Source: Aureimonas sp. AU20 (GTDB lineage: Bacteria; Pseudomonadota; Alphaproteobacteria; Rhizobiales; Rhizobiaceae). Taken from it: 64,000 nucleotides of DNA. The notes beneath the pieces were generated by a model. That model did not search any database, was not told the DNA's origin, and worked only from the letters and a program-made list of their open reading frames with translations. Both the position numbers and the translations under genes were made by a program. This document shows, in pieces, positions 35,032-44,133 of the stretch. Location of the stretch: assembly GCF_001442755.1 (NCBI RefSeq), contig NZ_CP006368.1, positions 310,001 to 374,000 of the forward strand, in the 5' to 3' direction. The number at the start of each line of letters is the position of its first letter. The first letter of the stretch is position 1.

Positions 35032-36081
35032 TTACTGAGAGACCCAGGCGTTGAAGCGGGCCGTCAGCGCTTCGATATTGTCCACCCAGAAGTCGGTGTC
35101 GAGCGGAATGGCGACATCGAGGTTGGCCGGCGCGGTCGGCAGGTTGGCGGCGACGTCCGGCTTCAGCATCGCGCCGGCTTCCTTGTTGGGAAGACCATAG
35201 GCGATATAGTCCGGCAGCTTGGACTGGTTGGCCGGCTCGCTGGCGAACTGGATGAAGTCGAAGGCGGCGTCCTTGTTGGGCGAGCCCTTGAGCACGACCC
35301 AGCTGTCCACGGCGTAGATCGAGCCGGGCCAGACGATCTGGAAGTTCTTGCCCTCGGTCTTGTTGATGCCGGCGAGGCGCCCGTTATAGGCGGAGGTCAT
35401 TACCACTTCGCCCGAGGCGAGAAGCTGGATCGGCTGCGCGCCGGCCTCCCACCAGACGAGGTCCTTCTTGATCGTGTCGAGCTTCTTGAAGGCGCGGTCG
35501 ACGCCCGCCGGGGTCGCGAGCGTCGTATAGACGTCCTTGGGCGCGACGCCGTCGGCGATGAGGGCGAATTCCAGCGCGTATTTCGGCCCCTTGCGCAGCG
35601 CGCGCTTGCCGGGGAACTTGGCGGTGTCGAAGAAGTCGGCCCAGCTTGTCGGCGCCTGCTTCAGCTTGTCGGCATCGTAGCCGAGGCCCGTGGTCCAGAC
35701 GATGGCGCCGACGCCGCAATCGCTGACGGCGGAGGGGATGAACTTGTCCTTGCCGCCGAGCTTCGACCAGTCCACCGGCTCGTAGATTCCGTCGGCGCAG
35801 CCGAGCGCCAGTTCCTCGGCCTCGACCTGCACCGCGTCCCAGTTCGGCGTGCCGGCCTGCATCTTGGCCGAAAGGACACCGTAGCCGCCGTCCCACGATT
35901 CTTCCAAGAGCGGCTTGCCGGTCTTCTCGCTGAAGGGCTTGAAGTAGATGGTGCGCTGGGCGTCCTGGTAGTTGCCGCCCCAGGAAACCACCGTCAGGTC
36001 CCGCGCCGAAGCGGGAGCGGCGATCAGCAAGGTCGCGGCAACGAGGCCACCGAGGAGTTTGCGAGTTCCATTGCGTGACAT
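35032..36081 (-). CDS. Periplasmic polyamine/amine-binding protein (PotD-like, SBP_bac_8 family)
   Basis: 349 residues with a signal peptide (GLVAATLLIAAPASA-RDLTV). The mature protein starts LTVVSWGGNYQDAQRTIYFK, the usual opening of the alphaproteobacterial PotD/YdcS-like group. Also visible are YEPVDWSKLGGKDKFIPSAV, SWADFFDTAKFPGKRALRKG and IYAVDSWVVLKGSPNKDAA. It begins the importer operon behind an XRE-cupin regulator on the same strand (gap 95 bp). Ligands of this family include polyamines, opines, quaternary amines and amino acids, so the substrate is not fixed by sequence. Confidence 0.88.
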   Translation of the reverse strand: MSRNGTRKLLGGLVAATLLIAAPASARDLTVVSWGGNYQDAQRTIYFKPFSEKTGKPLLEESWDGGYGVLSAKMQAGTPNWDAVQVEAEELALGCADGIYEPVDWSKLGGKDKFIPSAVSDCGVGAIVWTTGLGYDADKLKQAPTSWADFFDTAKFPGKRALRKGPKYALEFALIADGVAPKDVYTTLATPAGVDRAFKKLDTIKKDLVWWEAGAQPIQLLASGEVVMTSAYNGRLAGINKTEGKNFQIVWPGSIYAVDSWVVLKGSPNKDAAFDFIQFASEPANQSKLPDYIAYGLPNKEAGAMLKPDVAANLPTAPANLDVAIPLDTDFWVDNIEALTARFNAWVSQ

Positions 36082-36176
36082 CGAGCGTCTCCCAAATTGA
36101 AGAATTCAAACCTGAGGCACGAAGGCGCACGGGCGCAACGACTTCCCGCAGCTGGTCGAAAAACTCACCACGGCGC

Positions 36177-36725
36177 TCAATAGGTCGGCGGCGTGATCGC
36201 GCTGATCAGTTCCGCCGGCTCGGCGCCGGCGTTGCGGAAACGATGCGGCGTCTCGCTGTCGAAGTAGTAGGCGTCGCCCGCCTGAAGCCGGCGCGCCTGA
36301 TCGCCGACCGTGACCTCGACCTGGCCTTTGAGCACGATGCCGGCCTCCTGCGCCTTGTGCGAGAAGGCATCCCCCGTATCGGCGCCGGGGCAATAGGTTT
36401 CGTGCAGCATCAGAAGGCGGCGGTTGGGATGGTTGATCCCGACCATGCGGTAGGAAATGCCGTCGCTTCGCCCGATTTCCGGCAGATCGTCGGCGCGGTA
36501 GAAGGGCGAATGGGGCAGCCGGTCGCCGATCTCGGAGAAGAAGCCGGTGAGCGTCGAGCCCATGGCTTCGAGAATGGCGCTCAGCGTATCGACCGAGGGG
36601 CTTAGCCGGTCCCGCTCCAGAAGCGAGATGGTGGAATGCGAGATGCCGGAGCGCACCGCGAGCTGGCGCGTCGTCAGCTGTCGGCGGCGTCTGAGCTCCC
36701 GGATCGCGGCTCCAATGGCGGGCAT
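36177..36725 (-). CDS. XRE-family regulator with cupin domain (PuuR-like)
   Basis: 182 residues. HTH_3 at about 5-60 (IRELRRRRQLTTRQLAVRSG, HSTISLLERDRLSPSVDTLS) and cupin_2 at about 105-180 (HKAQEAGIVLKGQVEVTVGD, LQAGDAYYFDSETPHRFRNA). E. coli PuuR, the putrescine-responsive repressor, has this layout. The ATG at 36725 has GGAG six bases upstream; an ATG at 36731 abuts GGAG and is less likely. It lies upstream of and in line with the PotABCD-type operon and diverges from the HisD paralogue, so it may control both. Confidence 0.85.
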   Translation of the reverse strand: MPAIGAAIRELRRRRQLTTRQLAVRSGISHSTISLLERDRLSPSVDTLSAILEAMGSTLTGFFSEIGDRLPHSPFYRADDLPEIGRSDGISYRMVGINHPNRRLLMLHETYCPGADTGDAFSHKAQEAGIVLKGQVEVTVGDQARRLQAGDAYYFDSETPHRFRNAGAEPAELISAITPPTY

Positions 36726-36858
36726 TCCCATCTCCAGGTTCGGCCCTTCAGGGCTCTGCGGTCTGGTGACGATACTAGACAGCGGCGCGCGGCGCCATTG
36801 TCCCTTCGTGCTGCGTCTGCGAGCGTTCTGCCGCAAACAGCGGCAAAGGATGAGTGAC

Positions 36859-38151
36859 ATGGCGCCCGAGATTGAAGCCCTTCGCAAGCGACTCACATTC
36901 GTAAAGGCGCCCCAGGCCGACAAGGAGACGCAAACCAGCGTGTCGGGCACCGTCGCGGAGGTTCTCTCGGCCGTTCGTCAGGAAGGCGACGCGGCGCTGC
37001 GGCGCTACTCCAAGGCCTTCGACAAGATCGAGCCGGAGGCGTTCGAGGTGACGCTGGAGGAGCGCGAGGCGGCGGTGGCAAAGCTCGACCCGCAGACCCG
37101 GGCCGACACGGAATTCGCCATCGGCAACGTGCGCGCGTTCGCCGAGGCGCAGCTGAAGACCATGCTGCCGCTGGAGATCGAGCTGCGGCCGGGCCTGCAT
37201 CTCGGCCACCGCGTCATCCCCGTCGCGCGGGTCGGCGCCTATGTGCCGGGCGGCCGCTATCCCCTGCTTTCGGCGCCGATCATGACCATCGTGCCGGCCA
37301 AGGTCGCGGGCTGCGCGGAAGTGGTGGCGTGCCTGCCGCCGACGGCGGCCGAGGCCATGATCGCCGGATGTCACTTGTCGGGCGCGGACCGCATCTTCCG
37401 GGTCGGCGGCGCGCAGGCCATCGCCGCCATGGCCTTCGGCACGGAGTCGATCCCGGCGGTGCACAAGATCGTCGGACCGGGCAATGCCTATGTGAACGAG
37501 GCCAAGCGACAGGTCTTCGGACCCGTCGGCATCGACCAGCTGGCGGGGCCGAGCGAGATCTACACGCTGGCAGACGAGACGGGGAATGCCGAGATCATCG
37601 CGATCGACCTGCTGGCCCAGGCCGAGCACGACGTTCACACCCGCGTCGGCCTTCTCACCACCCATCGTCCGCTGGCGGACGCCGTGATCGCCGAGGTCGA
37701 GCGGCAGTTGCAAACGCTGTCCACCGCCGCGGTCGCGCGCGTCGCCTGGGAGCGACAGGGCGAGGTGACGGTCTGCGAGAGCGAGGCGGACCTCATCGCC
37801 TATTCCGACTGGATCGCCGCCGAGCATCTTCAGGTCCACACGCGGGACGCCAAGGGGCTGGCTGCGCGCCTGTCGGGCTACGGCTCGCTTTTCATCGGCA
37901 CCAAAGCGAGCGTCGTCTATTCCGACAAGTGCTGCGGCACCAACCACACGCTGCCGACCATGGGCGCGGGGCGCTACACCGGCGGGCTCTGGGTCGGCTC
38001 CTATGTGAAGATCGCCACCCATCAATGGCTGGAGGACGAGGGTGTCGCGACGGTGGCCCCGCCCGCCGTCCGTCAGAGCGCCAGCGAGGGGCTGGAAGGC
38101 CACCGCCGCGCTGCCGCGCTACGCTTGGAGAAGCCCGAGCTTTTCGCCTGA
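36859..38151 (+). CDS. Histidinol dehydrogenase-family paralogue (NAD- and Zn-dependent)
   Basis: 430 residues. The HisD metal and catalytic residues are present: Gln and His in AQAEHDVHT, Glu-His in AAEHLQVHT, Asp and His in YSDKCCGTNHTLPT, and His in SEGLEGHRRA. The sequence differs from biosynthetic HisD at KCCG, at GIDQLAGPSE and at GLWVGSYVKIATHQWL. The gene stands outside any his operon, next to an amine importer. HisD paralogues such as HpsN oxidise other alcohols to carboxylates, so I read it as an amino-alcohol or polyol dehydrogenase. The ATG at 36859 has AAGGA at a good distance; ATG 36850 does not. Confidence 0.85.
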   Translation: MAPEIEALRKRLTFVKAPQADKETQTSVSGTVAEVLSAVRQEGDAALRRYSKAFDKIEPEAFEVTLEEREAAVAKLDPQTRADTEFAIGNVRAFAEAQLKTMLPLEIELRPGLHLGHRVIPVARVGAYVPGGRYPLLSAPIMTIVPAKVAGCAEVVACLPPTAAEAMIAGCHLSGADRIFRVGGAQAIAAMAFGTESIPAVHKIVGPGNAYVNEAKRQVFGPVGIDQLAGPSEIYTLADETGNAEIIAIDLLAQAEHDVHTRVGLLTTHRPLADAVIAEVERQLQTLSTAAVARVAWERQGEVTVCESEADLIAYSDWIAAEHLQVHTRDAKGLAARLSGYGSLFIGTKASVVYSDKCCGTNHTLPTMGAGRYTGGLWVGSYVKIATHQWLEDEGVATVAPPAVRQSASEGLEGHRRAAALRLEKPELFA

Positions 38152-38221
38152 CGGCTGGCGAGGCCGAGCGGGAGAGGCGCCCAGTGCCTCCCCCGAAAGC
38201 TTAGGCGGGCTCGCGCCGCGA

Positions 38222-38231
38222 TATATGATAT
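38222..38231. promoter_or_regulatory. Candidate GntR operator half-site before the GntR gene
   Basis: TATATGATAT here is identical to ten bases of the operator region at 40485-40494. It lies 27 bp before the TTG start of the GntR gene, suggesting autoregulation. Confidence 0.4.
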
Positions 38232-38257
38232 GCAGGGTTTCGCACGGAGACGCCTGC

Positions 38258-38947
38258 TTGTCGAAGATCGAATACCGAACCCTCAACGACCTCGCCTATG
38301 ACCGCATCCGCGAAGGGCTGATGGCGGCGTCCTTCCATCCCGGCCAGGTCCTGGTGATCCGCACGCTGGCCGAGAGCTACGGCATCTCGACGACGCCGGT
38401 GCGCGAGGCGTTGCAGCGGCTGGTGGCCGAGCGTCTTTTGGTTCTCTTGCCCAACCGCTCCATTGCCGTGCCGGGCCTGGAGGCGGCGAAATATGCCGAG
38501 ATCGCGCGCATCCGCTGCGAGCTGGAGGGCTTGGCGGCGGAACTCGCCACGCCGCGCCTCGGCAAGCCTGCCTTGCGAAAGCTCGCCAAGCTCGTCTCCG
38601 ATATGGACGCCAGTCTGGAGCGGCGCGATCACGACGCCTACCGCCGAGAGAACCAAGCCTTTCACTTCGCGATCTATTCCGAATGCGGTTCGCCGCGCCT
38701 GTTCCAGCTGATCCAGGATCTCTGGAGCGAGACCGGCCCCTATATGAAGGAGCTCTTCGGCGCGCCGGCCTACGAGCCCAAGGCCAACGAGGCGCATCAG
38801 GCGCTGCTGCGGGCGCTGGACCGGCGCGAGCCCAAGACCGCGCGCGCCAGCGTCATCGCCGATCTCACCGTCGCCGGCGGATTCCTGATCCCGCATCTCG
38901 AAGCGCTGGAAGCCTCACGCGACGGTAAGGCCAAGACGTCGACTTAA
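38258..38947 (+). CDS. GntR-family regulator (FadR subfamily, FCD domain)
   Basis: 229 residues. The winged helix at about 5-70 (YRTLNDLAYDRIREGLMAAS, IRTLAESYGISTTPVREALQ) is followed by an all-helical FCD ligand domain with metal-ligand-like His residues (AFHFAIYSECGSPRLF). The start chosen is TTG with GGAGA seven bases upstream; an ATG at 38225 would place the start inside the putative operator. It overlaps the stop of the convergent PLP-enzyme gene by 4 bp. The matching palindromes before that gene and before the kinase mark it as their regulator. Confidence 0.87.
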   Translation: MSKIEYRTLNDLAYDRIREGLMAASFHPGQVLVIRTLAESYGISTTPVREALQRLVAERLLVLLPNRSIAVPGLEAAKYAEIARIRCELEGLAAELATPRLGKPALRKLAKLVSDMDASLERRDHDAYRRENQAFHFAIYSECGSPRLFQLIQDLWSETGPYMKELFGAPAYEPKANEAHQALLRALDRREPKTARASVIADLTVAGGFLIPHLEALEASRDGKAKTST

Positions 38948-40278
38948 GCCGTCGCTTTCAGCGAGTCGGAGAGAACGGACACGAAGAGATCGGCATTCTC
39001 GCGGGTGAAGACGAGCGGCGGGCGGATCTTCAGGCTGTTGTGGTTCTTGCCCGAGATCGAGATCAGAACGCCGCGCTCGCGCATGGCGTTGACGACGCGC
39101 GAGGCGCGCTCGCGGTCGGGCGTCCGGCTCGCGCGGTCCTCGACGAACTCCACCGCCAGAAACAGCCCGACGCCGCGCACGTCGCCCACCGCCTCGACCC
39201 CGGCGCAGGCTTCTTCGATGCCGTGGAGAAGCGCGCGCCCGGTCTCCAGCGCGTTGAGCTGCAGGCCCTCCGTCTCGATCGCGTCGAGCACCGCCATGGC
39301 GGCGGCGCAGGACACGGCATTGCCGCCGAACGTATTGAAATAGCGCGCGTTGCGGCCGAACCGGTCGACCACCTCCGGCTTCATGACGACCGCCGAAATC
39401 GGCTGTCCGTTGCCCATGGGCTTGCCGAGCGTCACCATGTCCGGCACCACGCCATGCCGCTCGAAGCCCCACATGGCTTCGCCCGTGCGCCCGAAGCCGG
39501 GCTGCACCTCGTCCGCGACGAAGAGACCGCCCGCCGCGCGGATCGCCTCCGCCGCGCCGACTAGGAACCCGGTGGGGCCGGTCAGGACCCCGTCGCTGGT
39601 GAAGAGCGTGTCGACGATCAGGATTGCCGGCTTGATGCCATGGCGCTTGAGATCGCGGATCGCCGCCTCGACATCGCGTCTGAACGCGGCCCCGACGTCC
39701 TCACCGGCCAGATGATAGCGGTCGGGCGCCGGCACGGTGCGCACATGGGCGCCGAGATCGACCGAGGCGCCCAGCGAGGGCGAGAAGGCGGCGACGGCTT
39801 CGGTGATCCCGTGATAGGCGTTTTCGGTGACGATCACGCCCTGTCCGCCCGTGTGCGCCTTGGCGATGCGCAGCGCGAGATCGTTCGCCTCGCTGCCCGT
39901 GCAGGCGAACATGACCTGGGAAAGGTCCGTGGGGAAGGTCGCCGTCAGCCGCTCGGCATAGTCGAGGATCGCGGTGTGGAGATAGCGCGTGTTGGTGGCG
40001 AGCGTGCCGACCTGGGCGCGGATCGCCTCCACGACGCGGGGGTGGCAATGGCCGATCGAGGTGACGTTGTTGTAGGCGTCGAGAAAGCGCCGGCCCGTCT
40101 CGTCATAAAGCCAGACCCCCTCGCCGCGCACGAGATGGAGCGGCGAGTCGTACATCAGCCGATAGGCCGGCCCCAGCGTGCGCGCCCGGCGCTCGATCAA
40201 ACCCGCGTTCTCCGGCGAAACGTCGCCGCGTCCGGGGACGAAGGCGTTCGGCATGGCGAGGTCGGCGGCGGAACTCAT
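38944..40278 (-). CDS. Class III PLP enzyme of the phospho-lyase type (AGXT2L/5-phosphohydroxylysine or phosphoethanolamine lyase-like)
   Basis: 444 residues. The N-terminal [39 protein letters not shown] and [13 protein letters not shown], with the C-terminal [20 protein letters not shown], resemble the AGXT2L (ETNPPL/PHYKPL) group more than ordinary aminotransferases. PLP ligands are in [35 protein letters not shown], and [11 protein letters not shown] with the Schiff-base Lys. These lyases eliminate phosphate and ammonia from phosphorylated amino alcohols. It is divergent from an APH-fold kinase across a region with two GntR-type operators, which supports a kinase/lyase pair. An ordinary aminotransferase remains possible. 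Confidence 0.8.
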   Translation of the reverse strand: MSSAADLAMPNAFVPGRGDVSPENAGLIERRARTLGPAYRLMYDSPLHLVRGEGVWLYDETGRRFLDAYNNVTSIGHCHPRVVEAIRAQVGTLATNTRYLHTAILDYAERLTATFPTDLSQVMFACTGSEANDLALRIAKAHTGGQGVIVTENAYHGITEAVAAFSPSLGASVDLGAHVRTVPAPDRYHLAGEDVGAAFRRDVEAAIRDLKRHGIKPAILIVDTLFTSDGVLTGPTGFLVGAAEAIRAAGGLFVADEVQPGFGRTGEAMWGFERHGVVPDMVTLGKPMGNGQPISAVVMKPEVVDRFGRNARYFNTFGGNAVSCAAAMAVLDAIETEGLQLNALETGRALLHGIEEACAGVEAVGDVRGVGLFLAVEFVEDRASRTPDRERASRVVNAMRERGVLISISGKNHNSLKIRPPLVFTRENADLFVSVLSDSLKATA

Positions 40279-40378
40279 GAGGCACGACTCCAGCGGGCGT
40301 GAGGCGAAGGCTTTTGGCGCTTGGTCGCTAGGGTGCGAGCAGGGCGAGCAAGGGCCTTCGAGCTCTTGGGTTTGATGC

Positions 40379-40390
40379 ATGATATATCAT
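40379..40390. promoter_or_regulatory. GntR-type operator, palindrome ATGATATATCAT (PLP-enzyme side)
   Basis: A perfect 12-bp palindrome about 100 bp upstream of the PLP-enzyme start, in otherwise GC-rich DNA. An identical copy lies at 40488. Confidence 0.6.
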
Positions 40391-40487
40391 TGACCGAAGT
40401 GTGGAAAGTGCCGGCCGTGACTTGCTTGGCTGATCGTGTGAACGCCGGCCGAGATATGGACTAAACCGATTGATCGGCGGCCGGTAT

Positions 40488-40499
40488 ATGATATATCAT
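40488..40499. promoter_or_regulatory. GntR-type operator, palindrome ATGATATATCAT (kinase side)
   Basis: Second identical copy, about 90 bp before the kinase start, with a partial repeat (ATCATG) 10 bp further on. It shares TATATGATAT with the site before the GntR gene. Confidence 0.6.
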
Positions 40500-40590
40500 G
40501 ATAGCAAATCATGTCGTCCTCATCTGAGCGTCTTGCCACATAGGGTTGATCCGTCCCCCTCTCGCGCACCCTTCGGAGTCTCCATCCCTC

Positions 40591-41652
40591 ATGTCCACAG
40601 GTTCCGACGGAGCAAAAGAAGCAAAAAACGCCTTCACGACGAGCGCGCCGGACTTTTCCTTGAGCGAGATCGAGGCCTTGGTGGCGGCGCGCTATGGGCT
40701 CGCCGGGCGCGCCTCGTTTCTGACGAGCGAGCGCGATCTCACCGTGCGAGTCGATGCCTCGGGCGGCGAAAGTTTCGTCCTCAAGATCGCCAATGCGGCG
40801 GAAGACCCCGCCGTCTCCGAGTTCCAGAACCGCGCGCTCGAACACCTCGAACGGATCGCGCCGGATGTGCCGGCCTCTCGCCTCGTGCCGACTTTGGACG
40901 GCGCGTCTGAATTCCTAGCGGAGAAGCACGGTCAGCCGCATTTCACCCGGCTCCTGACCTGGCTTCCCGGCCGCCCGCTTTTCGGCACGCCCCAAACCGC
41001 GCCGCAGATGCGCGCACTCGGGACCGCGCTCGGCCAGCTCGCCAAGGCGCTGTCGAACTTTCGCCATCCGGCCGCCGACCACGAGATTGTTTGGGATCTG
41101 AGGCGCGTGCCGCAACTGATTCCGCTCACGGCCCATGTCGGGGACGACGCCTTGCGCGAGCGGGTGGAAGCGGCCTTCCTGCGGTTTCGCGACGAAATCC
41201 TGCCGCTGGCGCCGGGCTTTCGCACGCAGGTCGTGCACAACGACTTCAACCCGTTCAATCTCCTAGTCGCGCCGGACGACAGCGACCGGGTCACCGGCAT
41301 TCTCGACTTCGGCGATCTCGTCTCGACCTCAGCGATCTACGATCTCGCCATCGCCTGCGCCTATCAGGTGGCGGAGGATGGGCCGCCGCTCGCCTTCGTG
41401 GCGGAGCTGCTGGCAGGCTATCACGCGGTCCATCCCGTGCCCGAACGGGAGGTCGATCAGCTTTTCGATCTCATCGCCGCCCGCCATGCGATGACCATCA
41501 CGATCGGGGAATGGCGCGCCAGCCGTTATCCCGACAACGCCGCCTATATCCTGCGCAACCACGCGCGGGCGCGCGCCGCTATGACCCGTTGCGCCGCCCT
41601 GCCCCGCGCCGAGGCTCAGTCGATCTTGCGCCGGGCCTGCGGCTATGCGTAG
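40591..41652 (+). CDS. APH-fold phosphotransferase, hydroxylysine kinase-like
   Basis: 353 residues of the aminoglycoside phosphotransferase/choline kinase fold. ATP-binding Lys lies in GGESFVLKIANAAEDP (about 60-70), the catalytic loop in QVVHNDFNPFNLLVAPDD (about 215-230), and the Mg-binding DFG in VTGILDFGDLVSTSAIYDLA. HYKK (AGPHD1), the GTP-dependent 5-hydroxylysine kinase, has this pattern and pairs with an AGXT2L lyase. Other amino alcohols (ethanolamine, homoserine-like) are possible substrates. Its start has only a weak ribosome-binding site. It converges on the CoA-transferase gene with a 3-bp gap. Confidence 0.8.
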   Translation: MSTGSDGAKEAKNAFTTSAPDFSLSEIEALVAARYGLAGRASFLTSERDLTVRVDASGGESFVLKIANAAEDPAVSEFQNRALEHLERIAPDVPASRLVPTLDGASEFLAEKHGQPHFTRLLTWLPGRPLFGTPQTAPQMRALGTALGQLAKALSNFRHPAADHEIVWDLRRVPQLIPLTAHVGDDALRERVEAAFLRFRDEILPLAPGFRTQVVHNDFNPFNLLVAPDDSDRVTGILDFGDLVSTSAIYDLAIACAYQVAEDGPPLAFVAELLAGYHAVHPVPEREVDQLFDLIAARHAMTITIGEWRASRYPDNAAYILRNHARARAAMTRCAALPRAEAQSILRRACGYA

Positions 41653-41655
41653 ACC

Positions 41656-42810
41656 TTAACCGTGGTCGAAACCGCCCGCCCGATCCATCTCGCCCAGCAC
41701 CGGCGAGGGGCGGTCCAGCGACAGTCCGGCCTCGCCGAAGCGGATCGGCGTGCGCAGTCCCGGCACCCCGCCCGGCGCGATCCGCAGGCCGCGATGGGTC
41801 ACCTGCGGATCGTCGAAGACATCGGCCAGCGTGTTGATCGGCCCGGCGGGCACGCCCTCGCGCTCCAGCGCGGCCAGAAACTCGTCGCGCGAGCGGCGCG
41901 CCAGCCGCTCCGTCATGACAGGCACCAGAACCGCCCGGTTCGCGACACGCGCCTCGTTGGTGGCGAAGCGTTCGTCCGTTGCGAGCTCCGATAGGCCAAG
42001 CTCGGCGGCCAGCCGGGCGAACTGCCGGTCGTTGCCGCAGGCGATCACGACATGCCCATCGGCGACGGGAAAGCTTTGGTAGGGCACGATATTGGGATGG
42101 GCGTTGCCGAGCCGCATCGGCGCCACGCCGCTGGCGAAATAGTTCAACGCCTGGTTGGCGAGGACGCCGGTCATGCAGTCCATCAGTGCCATGTCGATCC
42201 GGTCGCCGCGCCCGGTGCGCTCGCGCCGCGCCAAGGCGGCCTGGATCGCGATCGTGCCGTAGAGGCCGGTGAAGATGTCGGCGAAGGCGACGCCGATCTT
42301 CTGCGGCTCGCCCTCGGGATCGCCGGTCAAGTCCATGATGCCGCTCATGGCTTGAATCATGAAATCGTAGCCGGCCCGCGCGGCATAGGGCCCGTCCTGA
42401 CCGAAGCCGGTGACGGAGCAATAAACGAGGCGCGGATTGCCGTCCGAAAGGCTCTCGTAGTCGAGTCCGTATTTGGCGAGCCCGCCGACCTTGAAGTTCT
42501 CCACCAGCACGTCCGCCTCGAGCGCCAGCCGTCGCACCAGCGCGCGGTCCTCCTCCATGGCGAAATCCGCGACGAGCGACCGCTTGCCCCGGTTGCAAGC
42601 GTGGAAATACGCCGCCACCCGCTCGCCTCCGTGGGTGACGAAGGGCGGACCCCAGCGGCGCGTGTCGTCGCCTGCGGGCGCCTCGACCTTGATCACCTCC
42701 GCGCCGAGATCGGCCAGCGTCTGGCCGATCCAGGGTCCGGCCAGGATGCGGGCGAGTTCCAGAACCTTGAGGCCCTTGAGCGGCGCGTCCGCCTTGCCCT
42801 CCGATGGCAT
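41656..42810 (-). CDS. gcdG: Family III CoA-transferase (CaiB/BaiF; glutarate CoA-transferase-like, GcdG)
   Basis: 384 residues. Family III signature: LKGLKVLELARILAGPWIGQ, LADLGAEVIKVEAPAGDDTR, AYFHACNRGKRSLVADF and YCSVTGFGQDGPYAARAGYD; the catalytic Asp is in RIDMALMDCM. Its start codon shares one base with the gcdH stop (TGATG), so the two are coupled. The human counterpart SUGCT and Pseudomonas gcdG transfer CoA to glutarate, feeding glutaryl-CoA dehydrogenase. Substrate is inferred from this linkage. Confidence 0.87.
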   Translation of the reverse strand: MPSEGKADAPLKGLKVLELARILAGPWIGQTLADLGAEVIKVEAPAGDDTRRWGPPFVTHGGERVAAYFHACNRGKRSLVADFAMEEDRALVRRLALEADVLVENFKVGGLAKYGLDYESLSDGNPRLVYCSVTGFGQDGPYAARAGYDFMIQAMSGIMDLTGDPEGEPQKIGVAFADIFTGLYGTIAIQAALARRERTGRGDRIDMALMDCMTGVLANQALNYFASGVAPMRLGNAHPNIVPYQSFPVADGHVVIACGNDRQFARLAAELGLSELATDERFATNEARVANRAVLVPVMTERLARRSRDEFLAALEREGVPAGPINTLADVFDDPQVTHRGLRIAPGGVPGLRTPIRFGEAGLSLDRPSPVLGEMDRAGGFDHG

Positions 42811-44030
42811 CAGAAGAAAGCCTGCAGGCCGGTCTGCGCCCGGCCGAGGATCAGGGCATGAACGTCGTGCGTGCCCTCGTAGGTGTTCACCGTTTCCAGG
42901 TTCTGCGCGTGGCGCATCACGTGGTACTCGCCCATGATGCCGTTGCCGCCATGCATGTCCCTCGCCTCGCGGGCGATGGCCAACGCCTTGCCGCAATTGT
43001 TGCGTTTCACCAGCGAGATCATCTCCGGGGCCATGCGGCCCTCGTCGAACAGGCGGCCGACGCGCAGCGCCCCTTGCAGACCCAGCGCGATCTCGGTCTG
43101 CATGTCGGCGAGCTTGCGCTGGACGAGCTGCGTCTGTGCCAGGGGACGGCCGAACTGCGTGCGCTCCAGCGTGTAGCTTCGCGCCCGGTGCCAGCAATCT
43201 TCCGCCGCGCCCATCGCGCCCCAGGAGATCCCGTAGCGCGCCCGGTTGAGGCAGCCGAACGGCCCTTTCAGGCCCGACACGTTGGGAAGCAGCGCGTCTT
43301 CGCCGACTTCCACTCCGTCCAGAACGATCTCGCCCGTCACCGAGGTGCGCAGCGACAGCTTGCCCTCGATCTTCGGCGCGGACAGGCCCTTCATGCCCTT
43401 TTCCAGAACGAAGCCACGGATCGCGCCGTCATGCGCGGCCGATTTCGCCCAGACCACGAAGACATCGGCGATCGGCGAATTGGAAATCCACATCTTGGCG
43501 CCCGACAGGCGGTAGCCGCCATCGATCCGCTCGGCCTTGGTGCGCATGCCGCCGGGGTCCGAACCGGCATCGGGCTCGGTCAGGCCGAAGCAGCCGATCC
43601 ATTCGCCGGAAGCGAGCTTCGGCAGATACTTTTGCCGCTGCGCCTCGGTGCCATAGGCATGGATCGGATACATGACGAGCGAGGATTGCACGCTCATCAT
43701 CGAGCGATAGCCAGAATCCACCCGCTCCACGGCGCGGGCCACCAGCCCATAGGCGACATAGGAGGCGCCGGCGCAGCCATAGTCCTCCGGCAGCGTGACG
43801 CCGAGAAGCCCGAGTTCGCCCATCTCGCGGAAGATCGATGCGTCCACCGTCTCCCTGGCATAGGCCTCGACCACGCGCGGTCGCAGCCGCTCCTCGGCGA
43901 ACTGCGTCGCCGTCTCGAAGATCATCCGCTCGTCGTCGCTGAGCTGCTCGGCGAGATGGAACGGATCGGCCCAGTCGAAGGCGGCGGGCGCGGCGGAATG
44001 GTCGGGCTTGGTGGTCGGGGCGGCGGACAT
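42810..44030 (-). CDS. gcdH: Glutaryl-CoA dehydrogenase (GcdH)
   Basis: 406 residues of the acyl-CoA dehydrogenase family. Landmarks are [56 protein letters not shown], the Arg-rich [40 protein letters not shown] and the catalytic Glu in [18 protein letters not shown]. These match GcdH, which oxidises and decarboxylates glutaryl-CoA to crotonyl-CoA. The ATG has AGGAGCAGCC upstream. It begins a two-gene operon and diverges from a LysR regulator, the same arrangement as gcdH/gcdG/gcdR in pseudomonads. Confidence 0.93.
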   Translation of the reverse strand: MSAAPTTKPDHSAAPAAFDWADPFHLAEQLSDDERMIFETATQFAEERLRPRVVEAYARETVDASIFREMGELGLLGVTLPEDYGCAGASYVAYGLVARAVERVDSGYRSMMSVQSSLVMYPIHAYGTEAQRQKYLPKLASGEWIGCFGLTEPDAGSDPGGMRTKAERIDGGYRLSGAKMWISNSPIADVFVVWAKSAAHDGAIRGFVLEKGMKGLSAPKIEGKLSLRTSVTGEIVLDGVEVGEDALLPNVSGLKGPFGCLNRARYGISWGAMGAAEDCWHRARSYTLERTQFGRPLAQTQLVQRKLADMQTEIALGLQGALRVGRLFDEGRMAPEMISLVKRNNCGKALAIAREARDMHGGNGIMGEYHVMRHAQNLETVNTYEGTHDVHALILGRAQTGLQAFF

Positions 44031-44133
44031 GGCTGCTCCTTCGGGGGCATCGGAAGCGCCATGTAACGTTGCGCGCCGCCCTTGTTCAAACGACAATCGT
44101 TTCTGAGTTCATCGGGAAAGTCGATCAACCTCC

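Larger units (their letters stand above)
40279..40590. other. Divergent promoter region between the PLP enzyme and kinase genes
   Basis: 312 bp of relatively AT-rich sequence holding two identical 12-bp palindromes (annotated separately), one near each gene, and otherwise no conserved frame. Promoters for both genes must lie here; a TATGAT (40487-40492) overlaps the right palindrome and could be a -10 box for the kinase. Confidence 0.55.

Noticed and set aside
36859..38151. Histidine biosynthesis gene hisD
   Set aside because: Family is right, but the diverged substrate region and the amine-catabolism context argue for a paralogue with another substrate.
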